DNA of 21,201 nt, from NCBI GenBank assembly GCA_004297235.1, contig SCUR01000103.1:1-21201 (forward strand), read 5' to 3'. Positions 6,642 through 13,627 of the stretch are shown here, piece after piece. Position 1 is the stretch's first letter. Every line of letters starts with the position of its first letter. The position numbers and the translations under genes were made by a program. The stretch comes from Candidatus Manganitrophaceae bacterium (lineage in GTDB: Bacteria > Nitrospirota > Nitrospiria > SBBL01 > Manganitrophaceae). Below the pieces are notes generated by a model, which did not search any database, had not been told where the DNA came from, and worked only from the letters and a program-made list of their open reading frames with translations.

Positions 6642-7418
6642 CTACGACATGGTCGCGCCGCCGCAGATGTTGAGCGCCTGGCCGGTCATCGCCTGCGACG
6701 CGTCCGAAGCGAGATAGACCGCCAGCTCCGCCACCTCGGAATCTTCGGTGAAGCGCTTCATCGGCACGGCCGCAACCGCCTGACGGCGAACCTCCTCCTC
6801 CGTGAGACCCGCCGCGTCGGCCCACTCCCGCAAACCGAGACGGGCCATCTCCGTCTCAACCCATCCGGGACAGAGGGCGTTGACGGTGATGCCGCGGGAG
6901 ACCACTTCGAGCGCCAGCGCGCGGGTGAATCCGATGATCCCATGTTTCGCGGCGCAGTACGCCGTGTAGCCCGAAACGCCGAATCTCCCGAGCACCGAGG
7001 AGAGGTTGATGATCCGCCCGTGCGACTGATCTCTCATCTCTTTGAGGACCCGCTTCGTCACGTAATAGGTTCCGGTCAGATTGGTTTGAAGGATCCTCAT
7101 CCAGCGTTCGTCCCCCTCCTTGTCGATGGGGTTCTGGCCGGAGGCGCCGGCGTTATTGACCAGAATCGTGATGGGACCGAACTGTTGAACCGCCTGCGCA
7201 ACGAATCGATCGACCGATTCTTTACGGGTGATGTCCAACTCCAGTCCGAGGATCGGCCAACCCTCTTTCGCAAGCCCCTCCGCAAAGGCTTTATAGTGAT
7301 TTGGATCACGGGAGCCGATCACGACGCGGGCCCCCTCTTTCAAAAAAGTCCGGCTCAAGGCCGCCCCGATGCCGGTCCCCCCTCCCGTGATGATGGTGAC
7401 TTTATCTTTAAGGCGCAT
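6642..7418 (-). CDS. SDR-family NAD(P)-dependent oxidoreductase
   Basis: A 258-residue classical short-chain dehydrogenase/reductase. The cofactor motif TGGGTGIG is at residues 11-18, NNAG at 88-91, the catalytic Ser at about 140, and Tyr154-x3-Lys158 in YCAAK. The ending GQALNICGGATMS is typical of FabG or 3-hydroxybutyrate-dehydrogenase-like members. The substrate is unknown. Ser/Arg after the second strand (GSRDP) leans towards NADPH, but this is weak. An SD-like AGGGGG lies about 7 bases before the ATG. The thioesterase gene follows on the same strand after a dRS3-like repeat, so a shared acyl or hydroxyacyl-CoA substrate is possible but unproven. Confidence 0.9.
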   Translation of the reverse strand: MRLKDKVTIITGGGTGIGAALSRTFLKEGARVVIGSRDPNHYKAFAEGLAKEGWPILGLELDITRKESVDRFVAQAVQQFGPITILVNNAGASGQNPIDKEGDERWMRILQTNLTGTYYVTKRVLKEMRDQSHGRIINLSSVLGRFGVSGYTAYCAAKHGIIGFTRALALEVVSRGITVNALCPGWVETEMARLGLREWADAAGLTEEEVRRQAVAAVPMKRFTEDSEVAELAVYLASDASQAMTGQALNICGGATMS

Positions 7419-7635
7419 CAGATTCCCCCTCGGCTCACGTTTTTAGTAGCCTAAATGGTGCAGCGATATACGAAATCGGTTAGCACTTTTCGGTCTGATC
7501 TCCCCTCATCAAAATTCATTTTTCTATGTCGCTGACTTTAAAAGAGAAATAGACCTGACTCAGAGATTGGACACGGCACAGTGATTGCAAAATTCTTTGG
7601 ACGTTCCTAAACCCACCCAATATGGAGGAGTACGA

Positions 7636-7902
7636 ATGAAAAAATTGATCATGTTCTTTGTTGCTGCAATGGTTGCCTTCAGTTTCGCTACCACCACCTT
7701 CGCCAGCGGAGATCACAAAATGATGGGCGAGGTGACAAAGGTCGAAGGAGACATGGTCACCATTAAAGATGACAAGGGGAAAGAACACAAAGTTCATACC
7801 GATAAGACCACCAAGATGTCGGGCGACGTGAAACAGGGAGCCAAAGTTGAAGTCGAGATGACCGACAAGGGACACGCCACCGCGATTTCGGCAAAGAAGT
7901 AG
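7636..7902 (+). CDS. Small exported DUF5666-like protein
   Basis: An 88-residue protein. I start it at ATG 7636 because GGAGGAG (7624-7630) lies 5 bases upstream; an earlier in-frame ATG (7585) has no such site. Residues 1-24 form a signal peptide: KK, a hydrophobic run (LIMFFVAAMVAFSFA) and an ATTTFA cleavage site. The mature part of about 64 residues is Lys/Asp-rich, with the pattern G-EVTKVEGDMVTIKDDKGKEHKVHTD...GAKVEVEM...GHATAI, like the small beta-barrel DUF5666 family. It is predicted periplasmic or secreted, monomer-sized, with several Met and His residues but no clear metal motif. Function unknown. It is a single gene, divergent from the SDR gene, with a strong terminator downstream. 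Confidence 0.8.
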   Translation: MKKLIMFFVAAMVAFSFATTTFASGDHKMMGEVTKVEGDMVTIKDDKGKEHKVHTDKTTKMSGDVKQGAKVEVEMTDKGHATAISAKK

Positions 7903-7929
7903 TCTGAGCACGCTCTGAGTTTCTCTCCG

Positions 7930-7970
7930 ACACCTCTCCATCTTAACCCGGTGGAGAGGTGTTCTTTTCT
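7930..7970 (+). terminator. Rho-independent terminator of the small exported protein gene
   Basis: A perfect 11-bp stem, ACACCTCTCCA (7930-7940) and TGGAGAGGTGT (7952-7962), with an 11-base loop, is followed by TCTTTTCT. Its right arm and loop also encode the last residues and stop codon of the convergent HAD gene. On the minus strand the T-run is missing, so it mainly serves the plus strand. Confidence 0.8.
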
Positions 7971-8668
7971 AAATAATCCAAAAGGCCGTTGAGCGAGGAG
8001 AGGCGCGGCACATTCCGCTCTTCCGCATAACGGCCCGACCGATCGACCAAAAAGACCCGCATTCCGATTTCGCGGGCCCCCTCGATGTCATGGTGGGGGC
8101 TGTCTCCCACATAGACCGACTCTTCCGGGGATAGCGCCGCTTTCTTCAAGGCGCGCTTGAAGATTTCCGGAGACGGTTTGGCCACCCCTTCCTCGCTTGA
8201 AAAGGTCACGCTCTGGAAGTAGTCACGGATTTCGAGCGACCGGCAAACCTCGTCGATTCGCGAATCAAAGTTTGAAACGATCCCGAGATGATACCCTTTC
8301 CGATGCAGCCGACCGAGAAGATCTTTCGTTTCAGGAAAGAGAGACCATCCCTCCGGCCCCATAAAAAAATGAAAGAGCTCTTCGAAAAGGGCGTCGAACC
8401 TCGGAAAACGAATGTCATCGAAAACGGCGCGAACGAGATGATACCACCATTCTTTCTCCAGCCTTTTCAGCTCGGCGCCCCGTTTCCCCGGAAAGGCGAG
8501 CGGCGGACTTTGCTTAAACACCTCTTTGAATCGCTGATTCAACAGCTCCGGGTCGACATCGATGCCATACTTCTTTGCAAACCGGCTGTATTGAGCGCCG
8601 ACACTCTCCTTGACCTTAAATAACGTGTCCCCCGCATCAAAGAAAACCCCTTTTATCTGAACCGGCAT
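7943..8668 (-). CDS. HAD-superfamily hydrolase (subfamily IA type)
   Basis: A 241-residue HAD protein when started at ATG 8668 (MPVQIKGVFFDAGDTLF), which has GGAG 4 bases upstream; a TTG six codons earlier is also in frame. Motif I is FDAGDT with nucleophile Asp11, motif II VSNFD, motif III GVAKPSPEIF (Lys) and motif IV VYVGDSPHHDIEGA. A helical cap domain lies between motifs I and II. Odd: the Asp two residues after the nucleophile, the general acid/base of most HAD phosphatases, is Gly, as in a subset of HAD-IA proteins of uncertain activity. Small-molecule phosphatase is the default guess. It follows the panE-like gene by 30 bases, likely in one operon. Confidence 0.85.
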   Translation of the reverse strand: MPVQIKGVFFDAGDTLFKVKESVGAQYSRFAKKYGIDVDPELLNQRFKEVFKQSPPLAFPGKRGAELKRLEKEWWYHLVRAVFDDIRFPRFDALFEELFHFFMGPEGWSLFPETKDLLGRLHRKGYHLGIVSNFDSRIDEVCRSLEIRDYFQSVTFSSEEGVAKPSPEIFKRALKKAALSPEESVYVGDSPHHDIEGAREIGMRVFLVDRSGRYAEERNVPRLSSLNGLLDYLEKNTSPPG

Positions 8669-8698
8669 GGATCTCCATTTCTCCAATGAGGATGGAGC

Positions 8699-9652
8699 TT
8701 ACCGTTCTTTTCCCGATCCCCGTTTGATTTCCAGCCCTTTCACCAACCCGTAGAGACAGCGATGGGTCGGAACCGGAATGCTCCTCCGTTCTCCGCGCCG
8801 AACCAGGTCGCCGTTGAGATGCTCGATCTCGGTCGGCTTCCCGCTTTTGAAATCTTCATACATCGAGGTGTGATAGTCGCGGAACTGATTCGAGCCGGTA
8901 ATGGTCTCATCGATGATATTCGCCTTGAGCTCGATCCCTTCGGCCGCTGCCACGGCGATCACCTCCGAGATCCCCTGGCGAACGATTTCCAGCAGCGGGG
9001 CCGAATCGAGAATCAGCGAGATCGGATGGTCGAGGATGACCGAGAGGGGGTTAAACGTCGCATTCCAGCAAAGCTTCTCCCATTTGGCTTTCATGATCTG
9101 GCCGGTCAGATAACAGGTGATCCCGGCACTCGCAAGAAGTTGATGAATGTGCCCCGCGCGATCGCTCTTCTCTCCGGAAAGTTCTCCGAGGGAGATCATT
9201 CCCCGCTTGTAATGTTCGATCACTCCCGGTTCCGATAATCGTGAAGTGATATAGGCGACCCCGGCGACGAGACAATCTTTCTTGAAGAAGGAAAGAATAC
9301 GCTCTTCGGAGTCGACCCCGTTCTGAAGCGTCAGCAGCGTGGCTCCCCGCTCCACCAGGGGGGCGATCTCATCCAACACGGAAAGAAGGTCGTAAGCTTT
9401 CACCGCCAGGATGATCAGGTCGACCGAATCGATTTCAGAGGCGCGTTGAATCAGCGGCGGGCGGACCGTAAAATCCCCATTCACGCTTTTGATCTGAAGC
9501 CCGCGTTCCGAAACGGCTGCGTAGGTCTTGGGCCGGACCAGAAAGGTCACGTCGTTTCCCGAGCGGGAAAGGAGGGCGCCGAAGTAGCCGCCGACCGCGC
9601 CCGCGCCGACCATCAGAATTTTCTTATACGGACGTGGATCTACTGTCGACAT
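8699..9652 (-). CDS. panE: 2-dehydropantoate 2-reductase (ketopantoate reductase, PanE/ApbA family)
   Basis: A 317-residue protein with the Rossmann motif GAGAVGGYFG at residues 16-25, LAVKAYDL near 82-89, LQNGVD at 109-114, and the catalytic-lysine segment KWEKLCWNATFNPLSVI (Lys193, Asn197). The family reduces ketopantoate to pantoate with NADPH for pantothenate/CoA synthesis. Many genomes carry several PanE-like paralogues with other substrates, so the symbol is likely but not certain. The start MSTVDPRPYKK is the only Met before the motif. The possible 41-codon ORF at 9640-9765 overlaps the first 13 bases of this gene. A HAD hydrolase follows 30 bases downstream. Confidence 0.85.
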   Translation of the reverse strand: MSTVDPRPYKKILMVGAGAVGGYFGALLSRSGNDVTFLVRPKTYAAVSERGLQIKSVNGDFTVRPPLIQRASEIDSVDLIILAVKAYDLLSVLDEIAPLVERGATLLTLQNGVDSEERILSFFKKDCLVAGVAYITSRLSEPGVIEHYKRGMISLGELSGEKSDRAGHIHQLLASAGITCYLTGQIMKAKWEKLCWNATFNPLSVILDHPISLILDSAPLLEIVRQGISEVIAVAAAEGIELKANIIDETITGSNQFRDYHTSMYEDFKSGKPTEIEHLNGDLVRRGERRSIPVPTHRCLYGLVKGLEIKRGSGKER

Positions 9653-9765
9653 TCCATTTTCAACTTTTCAGAGGCCGTTCCAAAGACAACCCCGGCCGCT
9701 GAGACGGAGCGGAACGAAGGATCGTTTTGATCATCGACCCTGGGGATCTCCATAGAATCACTCAT
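9640..9765 (-). CDS. Possible small ORF (41 residues) overlapping the panE start
   Basis: Minus-strand ATG at 9765, preceded by AAGGGGTGAAG, opens 41 codons ending at TAG 9642-9640. The stop overlaps the beginning of panE by 13 bases in another frame, a typical arrangement for translational coupling. The product (MSDSMEIPRVDDQNDPSF...) is acidic at its start and has no domain I recognise, no signal peptide and no membrane segment. It sits immediately downstream of the peroxiredoxin terminator. It may be a leader peptide, a real small protein or chance. Confidence 0.35.
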   Translation of the reverse strand: MSDSMEIPRVDDQNDPSFRSVSAAGVVFGTASEKLKMECRQ

Positions 9766-9788
9766 CTTCACCCCTTCAATATAAAAAT

Positions 9789-9813
9789 GGCCGGAAGGGT
9801 TTCCCTTCCGGCC
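9789..9813 (-). terminator. Rho-independent terminator downstream of the peroxiredoxin gene
   Basis: A perfect 11-bp stem, GGCCGGAAGGG (9789-9799) and CCCTTCCGGCC (9803-9813) around a 3-base loop, is followed on the minus strand by ATTTTTAT. It lies 15 bases past the peroxiredoxin stop. Confidence 0.88.
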
Positions 9814-9827
9814 GGGACGTCGATCGC

Positions 9828-10295
9828 TTACCCGTTCTTGACCGTTTCGAGGGCCTTCAAGATATCATTGTTATCTCTGGCCGTTAAAATCTCCTGAACT
9901 TTCTTGTACCGGACCTTTCCGTTCTTATCGACGATGACGGTGGCCCGCTTTCCGATGTTGGCGTCTTCCAGATAGAGCCCGTAATTCTTTACGGCTTCGC
10001 GCTTCATATCGGAGAGGAGACGATGTTTCAGTCCGAGCGCATCGGCCCACGCCTTGTGCGACCAGGTGGAGTCGATGCTGATGCCGAACACTTCGGTCTC
10101 TTTGTCCTGGAATTTGGGAAGATCGTTCGTGAAGCATTTATTTTCATTCGTGCAGATCGGACTCCAGTCGAGCGGATAAAACGCAAGGACGACATTCTTC
10201 TTCCCGCGGAAATCGCTGAGCTTGATCTCCTTTTGATCCTGGTCTTTCAAAACAAAATCGGGGGCCTCGTCCCCGATCTCGATCTCTTTCGCCAT
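9828..10295 (-). CDS. Peroxiredoxin (AhpC/TSA, thioredoxin-dependent)
   Basis: A 155-residue thioredoxin-fold peroxidase. The peroxidatic Cys48 is in YPLDWSPICTNE, corresponding to the usual P-x3-(T/S)-x2-C motif. A second Cys at 54 (CTNENKC) is close by but with five intervening residues, one more than in classical Bcp (C-x4-C), so whether it is the resolving Cys is uncertain. No C-terminal resolving Cys is present, which suggests an atypical 2-Cys or 1-Cys enzyme. It reduces H2O2 and organic peroxides in the cytoplasm. A very good SD (GAGGAGG) precedes the ATG, a promoter-like pair lies upstream, and a strong terminator lies downstream, so it is probably expressed as a single gene. Confidence 0.92.
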   Translation of the reverse strand: MAKEIEIGDEAPDFVLKDQDQKEIKLSDFRGKKNVVLAFYPLDWSPICTNENKCFTNDLPKFQDKETEVFGISIDSTWSHKAWADALGLKHRLLSDMKREAVKNYGLYLEDANIGKRATVIVDKNGKVRYKKVQEILTARDNNDILKALETVKNG

Positions 10296-10344
10296 GCGAT
10301 TCCTCCTCTTTACCCAAACGCGTGATGATTGAACAGACGTCCCT

Positions 10345-10373
10345 CTTTAACACGGCGATCGGAAGGGTGTCAA
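10345..10373 (-). promoter_or_regulatory. Candidate promoter for the peroxiredoxin gene
   Basis: On the minus strand a perfect TTGACA (10373 down to 10368), a 17-base spacer and a weak -10 TTAAAG (10350 down to 10345) precede the peroxiredoxin ATG by about 50 bases. Confidence 0.4.
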
Positions 10374-10453
10374 TCGGTCTATCGCGGAATGCGCGTGCAG
10401 GCAGATTCCACAACGGGATGCCCCCTTCCCGGAATTTTCCGGAAGAGAAGGGT

Positions 10454-11434
10454 CTATCCGCGGCAGCACTCCTCGGCTTGCTTGACATCTTCGGGGCTCC
10501 CGATGATGAGGGGAACCTTTTGATGGAGTTTTTCCGGTTTGATGTCGAGGATCGGATGATTTCCCGTCGTCGCTTTTCCTTGCGCCTGCTCCATGACAAA
10601 AGCGAGCGGGGCCGCCTCATAAAGCAGACGAAGCTTGCCTTGCGGGTGCTTGCTGTCGCCGGGATAGAGGAAGATCCCCCCCTTGAGAAGGTTCCGGTGA
10701 AAATCGGCCACGAGGGAGCCGACATACCGCGCGGTCGCTCCCGATTTCTTCACCCCTTCGATATACCGTTTGATCCCGTCGCCCCAGAGGTGGGAATTCC
10801 CCTCATTGATGCTGAAGATGTTTCCTTTGGACGGAATCCGGAGATTTTCGTGGGAGAGGAGAAACTCCCCGATGCTCGGATCGAGGGTGAATCCGTGAAC
10901 GCCGAACCCGGTGCTGTAGACCATCATGGTCGATGAGCCGTAGATGATATATCCGGCGCCGACCTGGTCGCGCCCCGGCTGAAGAAAATCTTCCATGGTG
11001 GCTTGAGCGCCGGCGCTCTTTCTCCGATGGATGGAGAAAATCGACCCGATGCTGATGTTCACATCGATATTCGACGATCCGTCCAGCGGATCGACCAGGA
11101 GAACATATTTCCCCTTGGGATAAGGATCGGGGACTTGATAGATCCCTTCCAGCTCCTCGGAGGCGATGCCGATGAGATGGCCGGTATGGCAGAGCATCTT
11201 AATGAAGGTTTCATTCGCGAAGTCGTCCAGTTTCTGGACCCGCTCGCCGTGGATATTTTGTCTTCCTTTGTAGCCGAGAATATCGATGAGGCCCGCCTTG
11301 TTCACTTCGCGGGAGATGATCTTGGCCGCGGTGGCGATCTCCGCAAGAAGCCCGGTGAAATCGCCGGTTGCCATCGGGTAATGCTTTCGTTGCTGCTCAA
11401 TCAGAAATCGGGTGAGAGTGGTCCCCAACTCCAT
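10454..11434 (-). CDS. fbp: Fructose-1,6-bisphosphatase, class I
   Basis: A 326-residue class I FBPase, the usual length. The N-terminal GDFTGLLAEIATAAKIISREVNKAG matches the AMP-site helices of the family. The metal and phosphate motif VDPLDGSSNIDVNISIGSIFSI lies near residues 118-139, and the active-site Lys segment GGIFLYPGDSKHPQGKLRLLYE near 250-270. It hydrolyses fructose 1,6-bisphosphate to fructose 6-phosphate in gluconeogenesis and, in autotrophs, sugar synthesis from fixed carbon. Allosteric AMP inhibition is inferred from the conserved N-terminus. GAGAGGAG precedes the ATG. thrB ends 29 bases upstream, so the two are probably co-transcribed. A 157-bp spacer to the peroxiredoxin gene holds a GC-rich hairpin (about 10422-10452) without a T-run. 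Confidence 0.96.
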   Translation of the reverse strand: MELGTTLTRFLIEQQRKHYPMATGDFTGLLAEIATAAKIISREVNKAGLIDILGYKGRQNIHGERVQKLDDFANETFIKMLCHTGHLIGIASEELEGIYQVPDPYPKGKYVLLVDPLDGSSNIDVNISIGSIFSIHRRKSAGAQATMEDFLQPGRDQVGAGYIIYGSSTMMVYSTGFGVHGFTLDPSIGEFLLSHENLRIPSKGNIFSINEGNSHLWGDGIKRYIEGVKKSGATARYVGSLVADFHRNLLKGGIFLYPGDSKHPQGKLRLLYEAAPLAFVMEQAQGKATTGNHPILDIKPEKLHQKVPLIIGSPEDVKQAEECCRG

Positions 11435-11463
11435 CGCGCGCTCCTCTCTTGAGTGGAAATCGT

Positions 11464-12387
11464 TTACTTGATCATGCGTGCACCCAGACGATCCATTTGG
11501 GTATTCCGAATCTCTGCAACCACCTGATGCCCTTGAAAGGCTTTCTCCATCGCTTTTCCGATCTTCTCGGCCTTTTTGGGATCGTCGGAGACCGCGAAGA
11601 TCGAAGCGCCGGCGCCGGAAATCGAACAGCCGAGCGCCCCCGCGGAAAGCGCCGCCTTTTTTACATCTTCAAATCCTTTGATGAGCGGCGCGCGGGCCGC
11701 CTCGGCGACGCGGTCCTGAATCGACCGGCCGAACCGGGTCACATCTTTCTTGGCCACGGCCCAGGCCATCATCGAAGCATAGGCCATATTCGAAATAAAA
11801 TGCTCCATCGGAATCATTCCCGGAAGAACCCGTCGAGACTCTTTCGTGAGAAGAGGGAAATCGGGGATCGCGACGATGACGATGGCTTTTTCAAGCCGTC
11901 CGAGCGAGACCACCTCTTTTGTAAAGGGGTTGTTCCAGGTGACGCCTCCCATCATCGACGGGCCGATGTTATCCAGGAAAAAGCCGCGGCTCACCTGCGA
12001 TTCGGCCACGGCCGCCAACGGAACCAGCTCCGCCTTGGATAATTTTTCGCCGAAGAGAAGATTCACGGCATAGGCCGCCGCGACGGCGCTGGCCGCGCTG
12101 CTTCCGAGCCCGGTTCCGGGGACCCCCTTGTGAAGGGTGAGGCTGATCCCCTCTCGGCATCCAAGGTGATCGAGCACCGTTTGAGCGGAGATCCCCGCGG
12201 TGTTCTCATCGGCCTTGTAGGATAATCTCCCCCGGTCTCCTGTAATTTCGATGATGGAAACGCCCGGCTCCGACCGGCGTGTCGCCAGGACCGTATCCCC
12301 CATTCCCGCCAGGGCCATTCCCAATACATCAAATCCGGGGCCGATATTCCCGACGGACGCGGGGGCAAACACACGAACCGACTTCAT
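11464..12387 (-). CDS. thrB: Homoserine kinase
   Basis: A 307-residue GHMP-family kinase. The ATP loop PGTGLGSSAA is at residues 90-99, the N-terminal VFAPASVGNIGPGFDVLGMAL is the substrate-side signature of homoserine kinases, and the C-terminal GCSISGAGASIFAV matches GHMP motif 3. It phosphorylates homoserine to O-phosphohomoserine for threonine synthesis, in the cytoplasm. GGAG 6 bases before the ATG supports the start. It is followed by fbp after 29 bases and preceded by the LOG-family gene after 42 bases. Neither thrC nor hom is next to it, which is common. Confidence 0.94.
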   Translation of the reverse strand: MKSVRVFAPASVGNIGPGFDVLGMALAGMGDTVLATRRSEPGVSIIEITGDRGRLSYKADENTAGISAQTVLDHLGCREGISLTLHKGVPGTGLGSSAASAVAAAYAVNLLFGEKLSKAELVPLAAVAESQVSRGFFLDNIGPSMMGGVTWNNPFTKEVVSLGRLEKAIVIVAIPDFPLLTKESRRVLPGMIPMEHFISNMAYASMMAWAVAKKDVTRFGRSIQDRVAEAARAPLIKGFEDVKKAALSAGALGCSISGAGASIFAVSDDPKKAEKIGKAMEKAFQGHQVVAEIRNTQMDRLGARMIK

Positions 12388-12411
12388 GTGGATCTCCTCT
12401 CGATGGAAAAT

Positions 12412-12424
12412 GGGGCGTCGCCCC
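12412..12424 (-). terminator. Short GC hairpin between the LOG-family gene and thrB
   Basis: GGGGCG (12412-12417) and CGCCCC (12419-12424) form a tight inverted repeat, followed on the minus strand by ATTTTCC. It could be a weak terminator or a remnant of the GGGGCG-type repeats seen elsewhere in the window; the one-base formal loop makes it uncertain. Confidence 0.35.
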
Positions 12425-12429
12425 GCAGT

Positions 12430-13443
12430 TCAATATTGATTGACGGCGTTGATCAGCTGGCGCAGACGGCCGAAATCTCTTCGATTAAAGTTAAAAACGA
12501 TGCGGGGTAGTGAAAGCAGCTTCGGCTCGTTCGCTTCATCGGCGAGCGCCTTGGTCTCGTTGAATTTTCCGTTGACCAGGATATCCGAGAAGGAATCATT
12601 GAGATGATCCAGCATCTTTGGATCGACCGGTTTATTCAGCCGGACCACCAACTGATCGCGAACGAAACGGAGAGAATGATAATTATTGTAGAAGTTCACG
12701 ATCTCCTGCACGGCGACATCGATCTGATCGGTGACTTTAAAGAGGTTGAGATCTTCTTCGGAAATCAGCCCGCGGGTGAGAAGCTCATCTTCGACATAGG
12801 CGCGCCACGCCTTCCAGTAGGTTCCTCCGGGGGAGTCGATGAAGACGACCGGCAGCGGGTTGGTCTTTCCCGTCTGCAGAAGGGTCAGCGATTCGAACCC
12901 TTCGTCATGCGTTCCAAATCCTCCGGGGAAAAGAGCGATCGCACTCGCCTCTTTAATAAAAAAGAGCTTCCGAGTGAAGAAATATTTGAAGGTCATCAGC
13001 TTCGGATCATTTTCGATGAACTCGTTGGCCGCTTGCTCAAACGGAAGCAAAATATTCAACCCGAAGCTGTTGCCTCGGCCGGCGCCTCCCTGAACCGCCC
13101 GCATGATCCCCTCTCCGGCGCCGGTGATGACCATGAAACCGGCCGCCGCGATCTTTCGAGAAAACTCCTCGGCATGCGCGTAGATCGGTTCGGTCGAACG
13201 GGTTCGGGCGGAGCCGAATACGCTGATTTTTCGCCGATCCTTGTAGGGAGCATAGAGCTTGAAGGCATAGCGCATCTCCTTCAAAGCGGTATGGATAATT
13301 TTAAGATCGCCGCGGGTCGCATGATTTTTAGAAAGGGTGAGGGCGGTAATAATAATCTCCCGCACCAGATCCTCATTTTCCGAGGGATCCGAGACGAGGT
13401 GAATCAACTCGGTAATTCGTTCTTGAAGGTCTTTCGCTTCCAT
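12430..13443 (-). CDS. LOG-family (TIGR00730-type) Rossmann protein
   Basis: A 337-residue protein carrying LOG/'lysine decarboxylase-like' motifs: KISVFGSART at about 72-81, VITGAGEGIMRA at 105-116 and PGGFGTHDEGFE at 173-184. LOG proteins cleave ribose 5-phosphate from nucleotide monophosphates (cytokinin activation in plants, purine nucleotide turnover in bacteria); despite old names they are not lysine decarboxylases. This protein is longer than the roughly 190-residue LOGs: it has an N-terminal helical stretch of about 70 residues and a C-terminal extension of about 90 residues, so its substrate may differ. The SD is weak (GGAAG 11 bases from the ATG). A good promoter lies at 13505-13533. 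thrB and fbp follow. Confidence 0.85.
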   Translation of the reverse strand: MEAKDLQERITELIHLVSDPSENEDLVREIIITALTLSKNHATRGDLKIIHTALKEMRYAFKLYAPYKDRRKISVFGSARTRSTEPIYAHAEEFSRKIAAAGFMVITGAGEGIMRAVQGGAGRGNSFGLNILLPFEQAANEFIENDPKLMTFKYFFTRKLFFIKEASAIALFPGGFGTHDEGFESLTLLQTGKTNPLPVVFIDSPGGTYWKAWRAYVEDELLTRGLISEEDLNLFKVTDQIDVAVQEIVNFYNNYHSLRFVRDQLVVRLNKPVDPKMLDHLNDSFSDILVNGKFNETKALADEANEPKLLSLPRIVFNFNRRDFGRLRQLINAVNQY

Positions 13444-13504
13444 ATCTATAATTCTTCCAAATTAAAGGATTTATCGGCTTCCGAGGGAAGGAAACCGCAT
13501 TGAT

Positions 13505-13533
13505 ATTATTTCCCAATATGAACCTGCTGTCAA
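13505..13533 (-). promoter_or_regulatory. Sigma-70-like promoter for the LOG-family gene
   Basis: On the minus strand a perfect TTGACA (13533 down to 13528), a 17-base spacer and AATAAT (13510 down to 13505) lie 61 bases before the ATG. It probably drives the LOG-thrB-fbp series. Confidence 0.6.
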
Positions 13534-13590
13534 TATAAATTCCCCCCGGCGGCGGCATTCCGCGCGCAAAAACGCATTCCGCCGCTTCCA

Positions 13591-13620
13591 TTGACTCGCG
13601 CCGCCTCCTTTCCTTACTAT
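13591..13620 (+). promoter_or_regulatory. Sigma-70-like promoter overlapping the uracil-DNA glycosylase start
   Basis: TTGACT (13591-13596), an 18-base spacer and TACTAT (13615-13620). The -10 overlaps the first possible ATG (13619), so transcription would begin near 13627, at the second in-frame ATG (13628). This predicts a leaderless mRNA. Confidence 0.5.
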
Positions 13621-13627
13621 GAATTTT

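Noticed and set aside
10422..10452. GC-rich hairpin after fbp as a terminator
   Set aside because: Stems can be drawn (TTCCGG/CCGGAA with outer CCCTTC/GAAGGG), but no T-run follows on the fbp strand, so I did not list it as a terminator.
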